Of a DNA stretch of 64,000 nt, positions 21,900 through 34,000 are shown piece after piece (the stretch's first letter is position 1; each line of letters begins with the position of its first letter). The stretch covers positions 4,712,001-4,776,000 of the forward strand of contig JAHEWK010000002.1 of the NCBI GenBank assembly GCA_020740775.1. Reading direction: 5' to 3'. The DNA comes from Ilyonectria destructans (lineage: Eukaryota; Ascomycota; Sordariomycetes; Hypocreales; Nectriaceae). The notes below the pieces were generated by a model. The model was not told the origin of the DNA and did no database searches. It worked only from the letters and a program-made list of their open reading frames with translations. Both the position numbers and the translations under genes were made by a program.

Positions 21900-23003
21900 A
21901 TGGCTATCATCAAAATATCCTCGCTTGTTACCCTTGTGGCCTCTGCCGCCAATGTTGCCGCCCACGGACATGTTGACTGGCTCATTACCAACGGCGTGGC
22001 TTACAGAGGCTATGATGCTCCGGCCTTCTCTTGGAATCCCAACCATGACCCTGTAGTTGGTTGGACTATTGGGGCTACAGACAATGGTTATGTTGAGCCT
22101 AACAGCTTCGGTGAACCTGATATTATCTGTCATAAGGGTGCCAAGGCAGCTCGAGGTCATGTCACTGTACAGGCGGGAGACAAGATCAACCTGCAGTGGA
22201 ACACATGGCCCGAGTCTCACAAAGGACCTGTTATTGACTACTTAGCAAAGTGCCCGGGGAACTGCGAGGATGCAGACAAGACGCAGCTCGAGTTCTTCAA
22301 GATCAGCGTTAGCGGCCTGATTGACATGTCTCTCCAGAGCGGGAAGTGGGCGGCCGATGTCCTCGTTGCAAATGGTTTCTCCTGGACGGTCCAAATTCCC
22401 GCCAACCTGGCTGCGGGAAACTATGTGTTGCGGCATGAGATCATTGCCCTCCACGGCAGTGGCCAACCAAATGGCGCTCAGAACTATCCCCAGTGCTTCA
22501 ACATCAAAGTTACCGGCGGCGGCTCTCTGGCTCCGGCTGGCGTCAAAGGCACCTCGTTGTATAAGTCAAACGACCCTGGTATTTTGTTCAACCTCTACAC
22601 CACACCACTGTCATATACAATCCCCGGCCCAACTCTTGTTTCTGGTCTGCCATCTACGGTTGCCCAAGCCGCCACTAGTGCATCTGTCACGTCCAGTGCC
22701 ACGGTGCCAGGCCAGAGTCAAGGCAGCACGACCGCTTCGCAAACTTCGTCTTCTGCCCCGAATTCGAATATCCAGTCAACTTCAACCACGTCAATAGGCG
22801 CTGGGGTCACTACGCTCAGAACCACGACAACGTCGTCAAGCAGGGCATCTGCAACCTCAACCGAGGGCATCATTTGTGGGCCAATCAGTGGAGGGTTGCC
22901 CAAATACAGCCAATGTGGTGGCAAGGACTACACAGGGCCCACAGTGTGCGCGTGGGGCTCTACATGTCAAGTGTTGAACCCGTATTACTCTCAGTGTCTT
23001 TAG
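21900..23003 (+). CDS. AA9 lytic polysaccharide monooxygenase with C-terminal CBM1
   Basis: Intronless, 367 residues from ATG 21900. A signal peptide ends in ...NVAA, leaving His (residue 22) of HGHVDW as the N-terminal copper ligand of the mature enzyme. [16 protein letters not shown] supplies the second histidine. [14 protein letters not shown] and [10 protein letters not shown] (axial Tyr) complete the AA9 core, ending near residue 225. A Ser/Thr-rich linker leads to a family 1 cellulose-binding module ([15 protein letters not shown] ... NPYYSQCL). The enzyme oxidatively cleaves cellulose or related glucans outside the cell, using an electron donor and H2O2/O2. The second ligand motif is SHK in place of the more common SHH. 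Confidence 0.93.
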   Translation: MAIIKISSLVTLVASAANVAAHGHVDWLITNGVAYRGYDAPAFSWNPNHDPVVGWTIGATDNGYVEPNSFGEPDIICHKGAKAARGHVTVQAGDKINLQWNTWPESHKGPVIDYLAKCPGNCEDADKTQLEFFKISVSGLIDMSLQSGKWAADVLVANGFSWTVQIPANLAAGNYVLRHEIIALHGSGQPNGAQNYPQCFNIKVTGGGSLAPAGVKGTSLYKSNDPGILFNLYTTPLSYTIPGPTLVSGLPSTVAQAATSASVTSSATVPGQSQGSTTASQTSSSAPNSNIQSTSTTSIGAGVTTLRTTTTSSSRASATSTEGIICGPISGGLPKYSQCGGKDYTGPTVCAWGSTCQVLNPYYSQCL

Positions 23004-23955
23004 TTGTGCTGGGGGTGTCTGGGATCAAATCAAAGCCCTTGGGTTATCTATCGTTAATGAGTGTGAATGATTAACAACGATGAAATTGATTACAATACAT
23101 CAACTGCTTCTTCTGGTGCTGGGTGTAGCACTTACTATTTATCTCTACTGTTTGAGAATATTGCATGGCTTTGATCTATCTGATGATATTGAGTAGAGCT
23201 AAAAAAAAACCAAATACATCAACTGCGCTGTAGGGAGGTGGACCTATAGCTGGCAAGTGATTTATGTGTAATTCTCGTTTAGATTCATACTATCTGAGCC
23301 TTTCAAAGCTCGCACGTTTGTATATAGAGGCAACGAGTGAGGTGAGAGAATGCCATCTTTGGAAGGGTAATTGTTCATATTTTAAAGCCAAAAGATATAA
23401 ACATGTAATGTAATACTTGGTGAATGGAGGCAAATTCGGCGTTAAACGTGGACCGCCATAAAGGCTAGACTATATCCGGCTTGATGCGGTGATACTAATG
23501 CAACTTGCTGACACTTGGTCCCACTCCTTTTGCAGGGTCGACTCCACTCGCGACGAAGTTATTGCCCAAGCAAAAGCCAAGAAAACAGGGACAAGGAGTA
23601 TTTGGTGAATCAAGGCAGCCTGAAGAGAGTCAGTGAAGGTCATGACAAGGGACGATTTGGCGGTAGAAACACTTAGAACACAGTCGAACGGCTGGAACAC
23701 AAACTCGTTGCTTAATCTTAATAAGCTACTTCCGAGGTTCATCCCCCGGACCGTTCGGCGTTTGGCCTATCTCCTGATCAAGCTTCCGCCACGAGTCAGT
23801 GCGATGTGGTGCAGCGGGAGGAGAATCAAGTCCCACCCAACCACTAAAGGTAAGCAGGTCGCATAAATATGGACGCTACGTAGTACGTTCAAGCGAGAGG
23901 AGCCGGCATCTCTTCCTCCTCCCCTTCCGAACGTCACCGAACATCACCGAACGCC
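23004..23955. other. Intergenic, no gene seen
   Basis: AT-rich DNA between the LPMO stop and the bZIP start. No open frame with recognisable motifs; the stretch nearest 23955 is presumably the bZIP promoter. Confidence 0.5.
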
Positions 23956-24972
23956 ATGGACCAACTTGACCCGAATTACCCGCTCGTTCTGCTGCAGCCG
24001 ATGCAGCAGCGATCGGAAGTGCGCAATACCACGGATGATTGGACTGGCGTGACAAGCACGGCCCAGAGGAGAAAACTACAGAATCGGCTTAATCAAAGGG
24101 CTCGCCGTTAGTGACGCCATACCCCGTAGTTCGCTGTAAGATGATCACTCAGCTGACATTCTCCCCCTGTGGTTGGGTCCTTAGGAAGAAGAAAGATGGA
24201 ACTGAACTCAGGTGGCGCTGCAAACAGCAATGCCCATGCGATGATACCATCTGCAGCCATGTCTCCTCATTACGAGGACAGCCTAGTGCAAGCAAAACAC
24301 CTGGTGGACCGCCATGGTATAGAGGATCCTCGTAAAGATGAGACCCCGCAACGGCCGGGTTGTCGTCTAGGAGGCGAAGAGAAGCACATGATGGCCCGTA
24401 AATTTGCACAACAAGCCTACGTCGAGTACGTGGCGGGGGCGCATTGCCTCGGCAACCTCCCAACGTTGATGGGAGTCAACGTCTTCTACGCGCTGTCCCG
24501 CAATGCTACCGCTCTGGGCGTTGCCGAGGCGTGGCTCCTATGTGATGGTTTGTCACCGTTCTCTTGCCAGGGCCCTGGCTTGGGCGAATATTCATTGGAA
24601 GCAATGGAAATGCCTCCAATTTCCCGCCCCCAGTCCCTCCATCCAACGGAAATGCAGCTTTCCATTCCCCACCACCCCTGGATCGATCTATTTCCTGTGC
24701 CTCGATTCCGAGACAACGTCCTGGTTGCGATTACCAAAGCTGACGCAATCGACGAAGATGAGCTGTGCTACGACATGGTCGAAGTCACTGACGGCGGTGT
24801 GACAGACAAGGCAGCACTTATTATCTGGGGCGAACCGTGGGATCCGCGGGCCTGGGAGGTGAGCGAGACCTTCTTAAGGAAGTGGGGGTCGTTGCTAGAA
24901 GGCTGTTGGGAAATGCAGGAGGCGACAAATTATTGGCGTAAGAAAAGAGGAGAAAAGAGGCTTACATTTTGA
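23956..24972 (+). CDS. bZIP transcription factor with DUF3425 domain
   Basis: Two exons (23956-24106 and 24185-24972; 78-nt intron) give 312 residues. The basic region QRRKLQNRLNQRARRRRK spans the splice site. The leucine-zipper part after it is short or absent. The C-terminal half is a typical DUF3425 domain: LPTLMGVNVFYALSRN, then PTEMQLSIPHHPWIDLFPVP, then IWGEPWDPRAWEVSETF and ATNYWRKKRGEKRL at the end. Fungal proteins of this type are nuclear regulators, often of stress or secondary metabolism. The target is unknown; the adjacent MFS pseudogene lies tail to tail with it. Confidence 0.9.
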
Positions 24973-25126
24973 TGTGTTATGAACCACTTGTGAGGTGCAA
25001 GGAGCGCTACGTGTTTATAATATCATAGTAACGGAAAGAAAACCTTGAATAACCATCGGTATATATATCAAGATCGGGTTCACTCAGGGCTGCTTCAGGC
25101 GTAGTAAAGCCAATGTAAGACCTGCT

Positions 25127-26691
25127 CTACTCTGCAACCGCAAATCGACTCCGTTTTCTCAAGGCCGCTCCCTTCGACCACAGCACAAATACGCCAATGA
25201 TGCACCCGGCACACAACCCACCCAGTAAACTTGTACCCTTCGATACCCCAAGCGTATCATACAATGGTGTGCTCCAAAACACCGAGGCAAGAGCCATGCC
25301 GGCACAGCAGAAGGTATTCGCCCCTAGGAGGCTAGCCGGGTACTGCGGATATGCAAGAGACAAATAGACAAAGATACTCTGGATGATGATGCAAAAGCCT
25401 CCACTGGAAAGCATCACCACTATACTCGGAACAATCCAGTGAATGTCCGGTCGGGCAGTCCACGCAAACAGGAAGAGCCCAATGGGAACGAAGAAACTGG
25501 CAAAAACAGCAGAGACTAGCCGAACCTCGGGTTCCAGTTGTTGGCCTTCACGCACAGCGCAATGGACAACAAAATGGATAAAGGATGGATATGGCACGCC
25601 GGCGACAAGGACTGCAACCAGAACCGATATGAAGATAAGTCCCATCTCTCCCCAATTCATGCCATATATGTCAACGTACACTAAAGGGAAGACCTCGAAG
25701 AACGAGTAGAATGTGGCGTAAATTAGGCTGCAGTACAGGCTTGTAAAGAGCACAGAAGGGTCGAGAAGGTTGATTTTCCACGGAATCATGAGCGAGTTGC
25801 GTGCGATGGTTGCGGCAGAGAGATGCTGTTGTGATATTTCCGACTGGGACTTGTAGTTTGCATTACTCATCAAGGCTCGGAGTCGAGCAGCGCGGCGGTG
25901 AAGAATATTTGCGGCCGAGGTTTCGGGGAGAAGCTCGATATCCAAAGTATTTCCCACATTGACCATTGCCAGTTCTTCACGGGAACACTGAACCCAGCAA
26001 TCATAGGACCTACAGACGGCCCAGCAAGTAGAAAGAATACCCAGAGATACAAGGCATACGACATGGCCAGCGGTGCAGTGATGCCGCTGATGGAGCCACC
26101 CCCATTGGCGAGACCCGGCGAACCGAAGAAGCCCTGAAGGAAGCGCAATATCATGAAGCCAGGGATGTTGTCTGCCAGCGCAGTTGGAGCCGAAAGCAAA
26201 ACGAACAGTACTAGCGTTGTAACGTACACCGGGTTGCGCCCAATGGACGCAATCTCTGACGGTGGACCGAAAACCAGGTGTCCAAGCCCGTACCCGAGGA
26301 CGTAGAGACCAAGCCCCAAAGAAGCTGTGACGTTTGAGATGCCGTATATTCTAATAAGTTCGGGAGCGGCGGGTGTGTATATTGATGATGACATGTAGAT
26401 GGCAAAGGTGTAGATATTGATGGACAGATGGAGGTATGCCTTCTTCCACGCGGACCAGTTCTGTGGATTCTCCTCGTCTTCGTCGGAGTACCAATCCACG
26501 ATTATCCATTCCTGTGCTCCTTCGACTTCTGATGGAGGCTCGGAACAACGATTTATCGAGGCGTCATGGTACCGTTCTGGCAATTTGAAGCTGGGCTACT
26601 CGTCCGGATACTTGAGGAGACGGCCTTTGGTCGCCCTGCGAACGAGCTGACCTAAGGGAGTATCTCGGAAAAGGGCTGCAAGTTCCGTCAT
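25127..26691 (-). pseudogene. MFS multidrug/polyamine-type transporter, pseudogene
   Basis: The original start appears to be ATG 26691 (MTELAALFRDTPLGQLVRR). The N-terminal region KYPDE is followed by an in-frame TAG at 26596-26598, then PSFKLPERYHD, so the frame is homologous on both sides of the stop. A second lesion near 25933-25945 shifts the frame. The first frame ends with WQWSMWEILW and the second resumes with ELLPETSAANILHRR, so about ten residues of a membrane segment are missing. The remainder has about 12 hydrophobic segments and motifs such as GPPSEIASIGRNPVY and FLQGFFGSPGLANGGG (DHA1-like drug antiporters). Two independent lesions make loss of function likely. The TAG fits CAG to TAG, a RIP-like change. 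Confidence 0.82.
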
Positions 26692-27241
26692 GGTGATGAA
26701 ATGAATAAATGAAAACGAGCTACGCCTTTAAGAAATGAAAAAGAACTGGACGCCATGATTTGGTCGACGATTTCAAGTCTATTTAAGGCTTCCCAAATGT
26801 ATTATGGACTGTTTTTCGCCTATCTTGAACGAAGGCCTGGGGTTCCAGTTTAGGTCAAGTTGTCAGCATGCTGCATTGGTGCCTGGAGCCGGAGTTCCAC
26901 CCCCCCAGGATCCGGTATTAGCATCTGGCGTCCCGACTCGCGCCTAAAATACAGGGCAATAAGAGATTTTGGCCGCCTGGAGGGCCAGACTTTCCCCCCT
27001 ATAGCTAGCAAGGAAGTCCACATCAACAACACAGGTCACGTTCTCGGTCAATAGGATCAAATAAATGAGCTTGGAGACGGTGAAACCTGATTTCTATCGT
27101 GGCTTGAGCACTGAATGTACTGATTCTCTGTGCATTCAACTGGGAACTGCTGGTAGTCATGAATGAGATAGCGGAGTTGGAATCAATTGGATCGGAAGAT
27201 TGTCTAACTCATGATAAATAACAAATCAACAAGATAATTGT
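26692..27241. other. Intergenic, no gene seen
   Basis: Upstream DNA of the MFS pseudogene and 3' flank of the TRI12-like gene. Nothing recognisable. Confidence 0.5.
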
Positions 27242-29197
27242 TCAAACTTGCTCTTTCATATCACTGCTCTTTTCAAACAGGTGATTCTCATTATTCAGAG
27301 TTGCAACAACCTTCTCGGTCATGAACTTCTCTGTATTGGGAGCAAAAAATGTTAGAATCACCGCAACGCCACTGAAAGCGATTGTGGTAAGATAGACGGT
27401 CTTGAAGGCGTCGGAATTCGCAAACTTGTAGGCTCTGACACCGACGGTAATGATTTGATCCGTAATTCCAGGAACAGACTGGAATGCATCAGTAGTGCCT
27501 GTAGCAATGGCGCTGATAAAAGCCTCGACCGATGAAGGAGGCAACCCGGCCTCTATGAGTGCCGGCGGGACTCGCTGTGGGATCGTGGTCGCCAAGCGGT
27601 TTGTCAGAGTGGTGGTATAGACCGCCACGAGAATGGCACAGATGGTGGCTCGAATGGAGCCTGCCATGCCGCCAGCAACTCCGATCTCGCGTTGGTCATG
27701 GACGCAGATGGTAGCGTTTGAGAGACAGATGCTCTCATTCCAGCCGATCCAGTAGCAGCCAAGAAGAATGACGGATATTGCGAGCGCCTTGGTATCTGGC
27801 GTGGCGATTGCAGCACAAGCCATGAAGATGCCCCCAATGATGAAGACGCACATACACTGCAGTTTTGTCTTGCCGATTCTCGCAGCAACAAAGCCACCAG
27901 TGATTTGGCCAGAAGTCATACCGATGCCCACAATGTTTGAAATGCCCCCCACATATGCGAGATCTTTGCCATCAGCGTAAAGGACCGAGGCTTGCATCGG
28001 CCCTGGGTGGAAGTAAAATGTTAGCTCAACGATTTAAATCCAAGTAAAACATCTGGAACCCTTACATATGATAGCGAAAGCGTAGTAGACTCCTGCTCCA
28101 AGACCGAGTAGGACGACAGCTGATGCCCATTCGGTGTTCCTGAAAAGATGCATTGGGACCAACGGCTCCTTGATAGGTGCGTATATCTCCCAGAGAACAA
28201 ACACGATCAAAGTGACACCGCCAATGGTAATGCCGGAAATTGGAGCAGCGTGATTCCAGGGATACACTGAGCCTCCCCAGCTTAAACCTAGTAAGAGGCC
28301 GACCAATCCACCGGCAAAGAGAAGGGTGCCAATGTAGTCAAAATTCTTAACCCAGTAGCTGATAGATGCGTTTTCCTCTCCGTCGTGCTTCTTGCTAAAC
28401 GAGGGTGGGAAGTAAAAGAAAACCCAGCAGGCGAGGGCGGCGGCATTGATGGCAAGGAGGAACCAGTATAGGCCTCTCCATCCGACAGAAGGATAGTTTT
28501 CCACGAATGAGTAGGCAATAGATGGCCCAAGACTGGATGGGAAGGTGAAGAAGTACAAGCAAGCATTGCCAATGTACCTGTATCTCATCGGGACCAGTTC
28601 TCTAATCGAGTTATCAGCAACGTAGTATCCCTAGAAGAATTCTGCAAAAGTTCCTTACCCCATAACAAAATGGAAACATAACTGTGTAGCGCTTGCAAGG
28701 CCAAGCAGGACGTTTCCTCCGATCAAGACTGGAATGGAAGTGGCCGTTGCACACACGACTGTACCAATGCATGCCAGAATACCACCACCAATGAACCAAT
28801 ATCGACGACCGAATATGTCTGACAGACGACCAACGGGCCCCAAAGACACGGCCAATGCGGCATTGTACACGAGAGAGATCCAGGTATATCGAGGGTCGGG
28901 TCCGATGTCTGCATTTATTGTGCCGAGAACTGGCGCGATATATCCCTGATTATCTTCCATTAGCCGTTGATCCTGACTGCACTTGATTAAACTCACAAAA
29001 GCACAAGTTCCTGCCCATAGGCCCAAGGAAGTGGCTAACATGGATCCAAGGAAGAATTTGCTGGTGTAGTATCCTTTGGGTAACTCGTTGAAGTTTGTCT
29101 CGTAACCGATGACCTCCTCGGATGAGGCATCCATCTTTGCTGGGCAATCCAGAGTGGAGGCCCTCTCAATATGATCGAGATCGATGGGTTTCTCCAT
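27242..29197 (-). CDS. MFS transporter, TRI12 (trichothecene efflux pump) family
   Basis: Four exons (28997-29197, 28659-28945, 28066-28601, 27242-28002) give 594 residues, the usual TRI12-family length. Near the N-terminus are GYYTSKFFLGSMLATSLG and later NADIGPDPRYTWISLVY, then GRLSDIFGRRYWFIGGG (MFS motif A). GGNVLLGLASATQLCFHF and ELVPMRYRYIGN follow, then about 14 hydrophobic segments in all. The protein is probably a plasma-membrane proton antiporter exporting a toxic metabolite or drug. The family name does not imply trichothecene transport, as no biosynthetic genes are nearby. The first intron (28946-28996) is 51 nt with no stop, so intron retention would stay in frame. Confidence 0.88.
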
Positions 29198-30033
29198 GTT
29201 CGCTGCAACTGCTAAATCTCTTGGTTGAAGCTGACGAATAATTTAACGAAAGCAGAGCAGGGTAATTAAGTACTTGATGGAGGCAACAGGGGATTGTGCT
29301 AGGATGTGCCACGAGAGATGGGTCCTAGTGGCCACGCGTGTTCTAGACCTAACACCGGGAAACAAGAGCCATTCTAACAGCTGATTTCCGGTCGGTGCGT
29401 ACCTGAGCCGGTTGCCCGCACCGGTAACGGTATCGACTGAGTCCAGGCGGCGCGTCATGTTCGTGAGGTCAAGGATTTCCATTGAGATTAGCTTCATAAT
29501 AGGCCCATCGAAGCTACTAGCCAGGTAGGTGCATGTCGCTAGCTTACCCCATGGGGTTTCGGGATTTGTGAGGGGTTACTTCTCGGCTTTTGGTTGTAGA
29601 TCGTGGCAGATGCAAAGGGACGGGACTCGTTTTCCGCGGCCGGGTAACATCACGACCCCACCTCTCATAGGTCTAGATTAGCCCAGACAACCTCGTCGTT
29701 AAATTCTATCAGGAAAATAAAGCGAGGCTCTGGAAGTTCATTTTCCAGCTTGAGCTTGGCAGTGGAAATTTTAACCGACCCATATCTCCATCAAGTCCTC
29801 GCTTAACCTCCTCGACCATGATTTCTGCACCTCGCTCTGTTACTTCTACATCTTTTCCTGTATGCTCAGTCCTCCGATGACCGACTCAATCAATTGCGCA
29901 GTGTTTAAGCAAATATGGAAATCACTTTGCGTAGGAACATCATCATTTATGACAAGGGTAGCCTCAATTCTTGTCGTTTTGTCTCAAGCCCCAACCCTAG
30001 CACCCATACACCCCTCTGGCTATCGATGAGTCT
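29198..30033. other. Intergenic, no gene seen
   Basis: About 0.8 kb containing the presumed promoter of the TRI12-like gene and the 3' flank of the secreted-protein gene. No recognisable feature. Confidence 0.5.
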
Positions 30034-31002
30034 TCACTGAAGTCCGCCAGCAGGGCCGGTGTTGTCCCAGTAGTTGTCACCCTTGACACGACATGTGCCG
30101 ATGACACAGTAGTACCCACCGCCGCGATTATCTGAGTTTGGAGACTTGACAATAACAGGGTCGCTGACGATTGTGACGGGGTTTCCGCAAGGGGCTAACT
30201 GAGAGAGGTAGTTTCTCACCGTCACAGCCGTGTGCGCCGTGTTATACCAAATACAGACGTCATCACCCTCCTCACCAGTACACGTGTATGTGTTTCTGGT
30301 GGTCCATGACTTTGAAAAGTCGAAACCAAGCGAGAGCCATTTGTAAATAGTGGCGGAAGTACTAAAGCCGATAGTAAAGGACTCGGACTGCAGATATCCC
30401 ACCGAGCAGGACGCAGCTGGGCCGCAGTTAATGACCTCCTGTAACAAGTTAGTCTGAAGATTTATGACGCTATTTGGTATGCTGCCGCTTACACTGATCT
30501 GCAGATGAGAGTAGTTTTGATGCGGGTCACCGTCGCCCACTGCAACAGTACTCTGAACAGGGGCGCATGGAATAATCTGGCGCTTTTCTTTAACAGCTCT
30601 TTCTGCAATAGCTTGGAGTGAGAAGCTAGGAATACCAGGGAGAATGCAATAAACCTCGGCACTTGTAGGATTGAACCTTTTGTTACAGATGGCACCCCCC
30701 GACAGATCCTTTCTGGCACGAGTCTTGTAGGTAAAGTTGCCGAAGATGACTTGGCCAAAGCCGTCGTCGTCCACATCAAAGGTAAAGGGGAAATTGGAAA
30801 AGTTACCAGAATTGATGCTGCTGCTATCGTTCTCTCCATAAAACTCAGTCTTGTCGGAATTGTAGACCTTGAGAGATGTTGTAGAGTCGCCTTTAGCGTA
30901 GGACCAGAGGGTTCGGATTTTCTGGGGAGCAGTTCTTGTGGCATAGGGAGCAGCGAGGGTTCCCACAACCAGGGACAATAGAAGAGTGTAAGTTAACTGC
31001 AT
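30034..31002 (-). CDS. Secreted protein of unknown function
   Basis: Intronless, 322 residues. MQLTYTLLLSLVVGTLAAP is a clear signal peptide. The mature protein has several Asn-X-Ser/Thr sites (NFSN, NFTYK, NYSH), scattered cysteines and a possible dibasic processing point (VKEKRQ, about residue 140) dividing it into two halves. The C-terminal half holds CGPAASCSVGYLQSES, a Ser/Thr-rich region (TIGFSTSATIYKWLS) and CTGEEGDDVCIWYNTAHT, ending in YYCVIGTCRVKGDNYW. I do not recognise the family with confidence. A secreted effector-like or toxin-like role is possible but unsupported. Confidence 0.75.
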   Translation of the reverse strand: MQLTYTLLLSLVVGTLAAPYATRTAPQKIRTLWSYAKGDSTTSLKVYNSDKTEFYGENDSSSINSGNFSNFPFTFDVDDDGFGQVIFGNFTYKTRARKDLSGGAICNKRFNPTSAEVYCILPGIPSFSLQAIAERAVKEKRQIIPCAPVQSTVAVGDGDPHQNYSHLQISVSGSIPNSVINLQTNLLQEVINCGPAASCSVGYLQSESFTIGFSTSATIYKWLSLGFDFSKSWTTRNTYTCTGEEGDDVCIWYNTAHTAVTVRNYLSQLAPCGNPVTIVSDPVIVKSPNSDNRGGGYYCVIGTCRVKGDNYWDNTGPAGGLQ

Positions 31003-34000
31003 GTTGGGTGATTTTGTTCAGGCCGTCGGTGGAGTTGCTTTGGTCCAAGAGAACATGAGAAGGCAGGCCCCATGTTACTTACACATGTTGAAGAGTGGGT
31101 GTCCCCGTTTCTCAAAGAGATTATTTGCACCGTCTCCATAGGATAACTACGCCATCTCGAGACTATGAGAAGAACCAAGGCTGTGTAGTTTCATGCTCGC
31201 TCCCACAATACGAGCTTCCTAAATGGGCTCGATTGGTGATCATGCATATGGCCGAGGATCGCGACCATGTGTACATGGATAGTTAAAGGATCAAATGCCA
31301 GACCTTTCTAGGAGTCGATGTAACTATCACTAGGGCTTTTGATTGCTGCCTTGAATATTCTGTACGTGCACACTAATGATTTTGCAAGTGATTGGGGGGA
31401 GGGGATGTTAAGGTGTTTGCTGGGTTAATGAACTAATGTACAGCCTCGGTCGAAACTAGGATCTAGTATATGCTTATGTACCCTAATCATTCGCTATTTC
31501 TAGAAGTGGAGCCGAATTCCCAAGGAGCGGAGTGCACCTACGAGTGGTGTTGCTCGAGCTATGGATGTGGAAGGGGTGGTTCTTGTGAAACTTCGCTTTC
31601 AGCTGCGCGATATATCTGTTGCTATCCCGTACCGAACATCCTGTAAGACGAAGTGAAGACACAGAAGTTGGAAGCAACTATAAGTTGAGAAAAGAAAATC
31701 CCCCAGCTTGCAAAATAATATAAGTAGAACCTAAACATTGAGAACTTGTTCGTTTTATTTCCCCTTAATTAGTATGCTCCCATAAATTGCTATCACCATC
31801 CTAGTGTTGAGATAACCTCTCGAAGGATCCAGTCTGTCCGCAGGTGACCGCTCAAACGGATATTGCGGCATGCGGAAAGAACAAGGGTGAGATCAAGATC
31901 GTCGGCGCTCAAGCTTAGCTGGGCACTATTACATCCGTCTGGTTGTTGGAAACAACAGGCCATTACGCACCCCATGTCCTCCGAGGTCGCTTAATCGAGA
32001 ACTGGCCACGTGCAAGCCCTATCTTTTATGCTGTAAACTAAATCCTGAATCAAAACTTCCGTGGTTGACGTTGTTGAAGATAACCAAGGTCAAGGGTCGC
32101 ACTTTTAGGGTGGCGGAAGGATTCATAGATTGTGGCTCAGTGCTGACGAAAAGTGGAATGTTCCACCGGGGACAGGCTCCAAAATCATATCTAACACAAT
32201 GAGCTAGGGGAACCAGACTGTAGGCACAATGTTGATCGCCGACATGGTGGAAAGCGACGGCGTGGTCATTTGTATCGTCGTTGTAGGCCTTGGGATACCG
32301 AAAATCGTTCAGAACGCCTCGGAGCACGACTCATCTCGATTTCACCGTCCAATTGAGACTCAAGCGCCCAAAGTTGACCTTGTAAATTGTACAGGAGAGC
32401 TAGACCTGCAGGCACTTGTGTACAGCTGTTATGGTGCTTCTCAGAACATTGGCATCTTCAGTAGGATGGATGCACGGCGGACTCACAGAGGATCAAGTCT
32501 TGAAGATCGTGTACACGCAATCAATCAGCAATATATCCCTGTCAATGGCGTGGGACATGGATCATGAAGCGGGGCGGAGATGAATCGAGCGGGACTTCAC
32601 CAATCTCCAGGTCAAGTGGCGGTGACGGTGACAGCATTGTCAATCCCACGATAACAATATGTGTATCAAGAGCATAGAGGGAGTGTCATTGCTTTCTTTG
32701 AAGGACTTGAAGCTCTCGCCGTGCGGTAGAAGCCGTCGTCCAACCATACCTGGTGACTCGAAGGATGAACCCCCTCGTTGGAAGGCGATCAACCTGCTGG
32801 AGCAAGTCATTGGTCGCGTGACTAGTTTCAAAAGAGTGTAGCAATGGCTAAGTGAGCACCACCGAAACAGCTGATGCCCTACTGGATAAATAATATTAGT
32901 TCTTCAAGGCACTGTACAATCCCAATGTTGTGCTTGGAGGAACATATTGCGAGGTCAGCTCATAGCACACTCTCCGCCACCTTCTCAAACTCTTCGTCCC
33001 GACTTTGTACGAAAATCCCCCAAGCCTGGGCTGCAAGTTTGACACTGGAGAGTTTGGCGGTCTGAATCGAAGCTTTGATGGCCATCTCGGGCGGATAGTC
33101 AAATACAGCGAGAGTCTGACGGTGCCACTGGGATAAGTAGAGGAATTTCACATCCAGTCTATTATTACTTAAATTTTGTCATGATATTTGTTGTCCGGAA
33201 TCACGGAAATGAACTCGGATTGTATGCGTGCTCGCTATATCAATATTATCCTTTCCCTTCACGTGTCACTGATGCGGGACGCGTAGAGAAGAGATATTTG
33301 AGGCGAAGATGGGAAGTTAACATGTCTTGTATCTGTTTCCCGAAACGAGCCGTCGAATCAATCCTCGGTGTTGCCACGATGCATGGAATAAGCTCAAGAG
33401 GGTATCAATACTCTTTTGGTTATAGGGCGAGATTAAGTGGTACCGAAGTGAGTGAAAGGTCAAATCTTCCAATTAAGTGTCACGGCTAGCCGATGCAATC
33501 CAAATCGTAAACCCGTGTATGATTTATGGCGCGAACCCGACTCCTGATAGGAAGTGTGATACAAGCTTGACCACCATAGAAAATTCGAGCCCTTCATATG
33601 ATTCATCGCAAGAATAAACACTCCGCGTATTGTAGGATAGTATAGTTTTAAATATGGGACGCGCCTTCTGTTTTAAGAGACTATTTAATGCCCAATCACC
33701 TTATACCTTCTTCAATGTTATGGTGGTTTGTTAATTTTTCAACGAACCTTCCCAAAACGCGGTTCACCACGGCCCTGTTGCCGATTTTGGTGCTTGGATA
33801 GACCACGGTCAGTATCCGTAATTGTAGATAGGATATTGTAACTCTCCTTAACAATTTTCCAGAGCGCTGGCAACACCCAGGAGACACGTAGACCATAACG
33901 TTGATTCCCTAATAGTTCAAGTCGCCCATTGCAGTTGTAACCAAACACAACTGTATCACAAGAAGCCCTTAAACTAAAATGAGACTGGAGAGATTTGATC

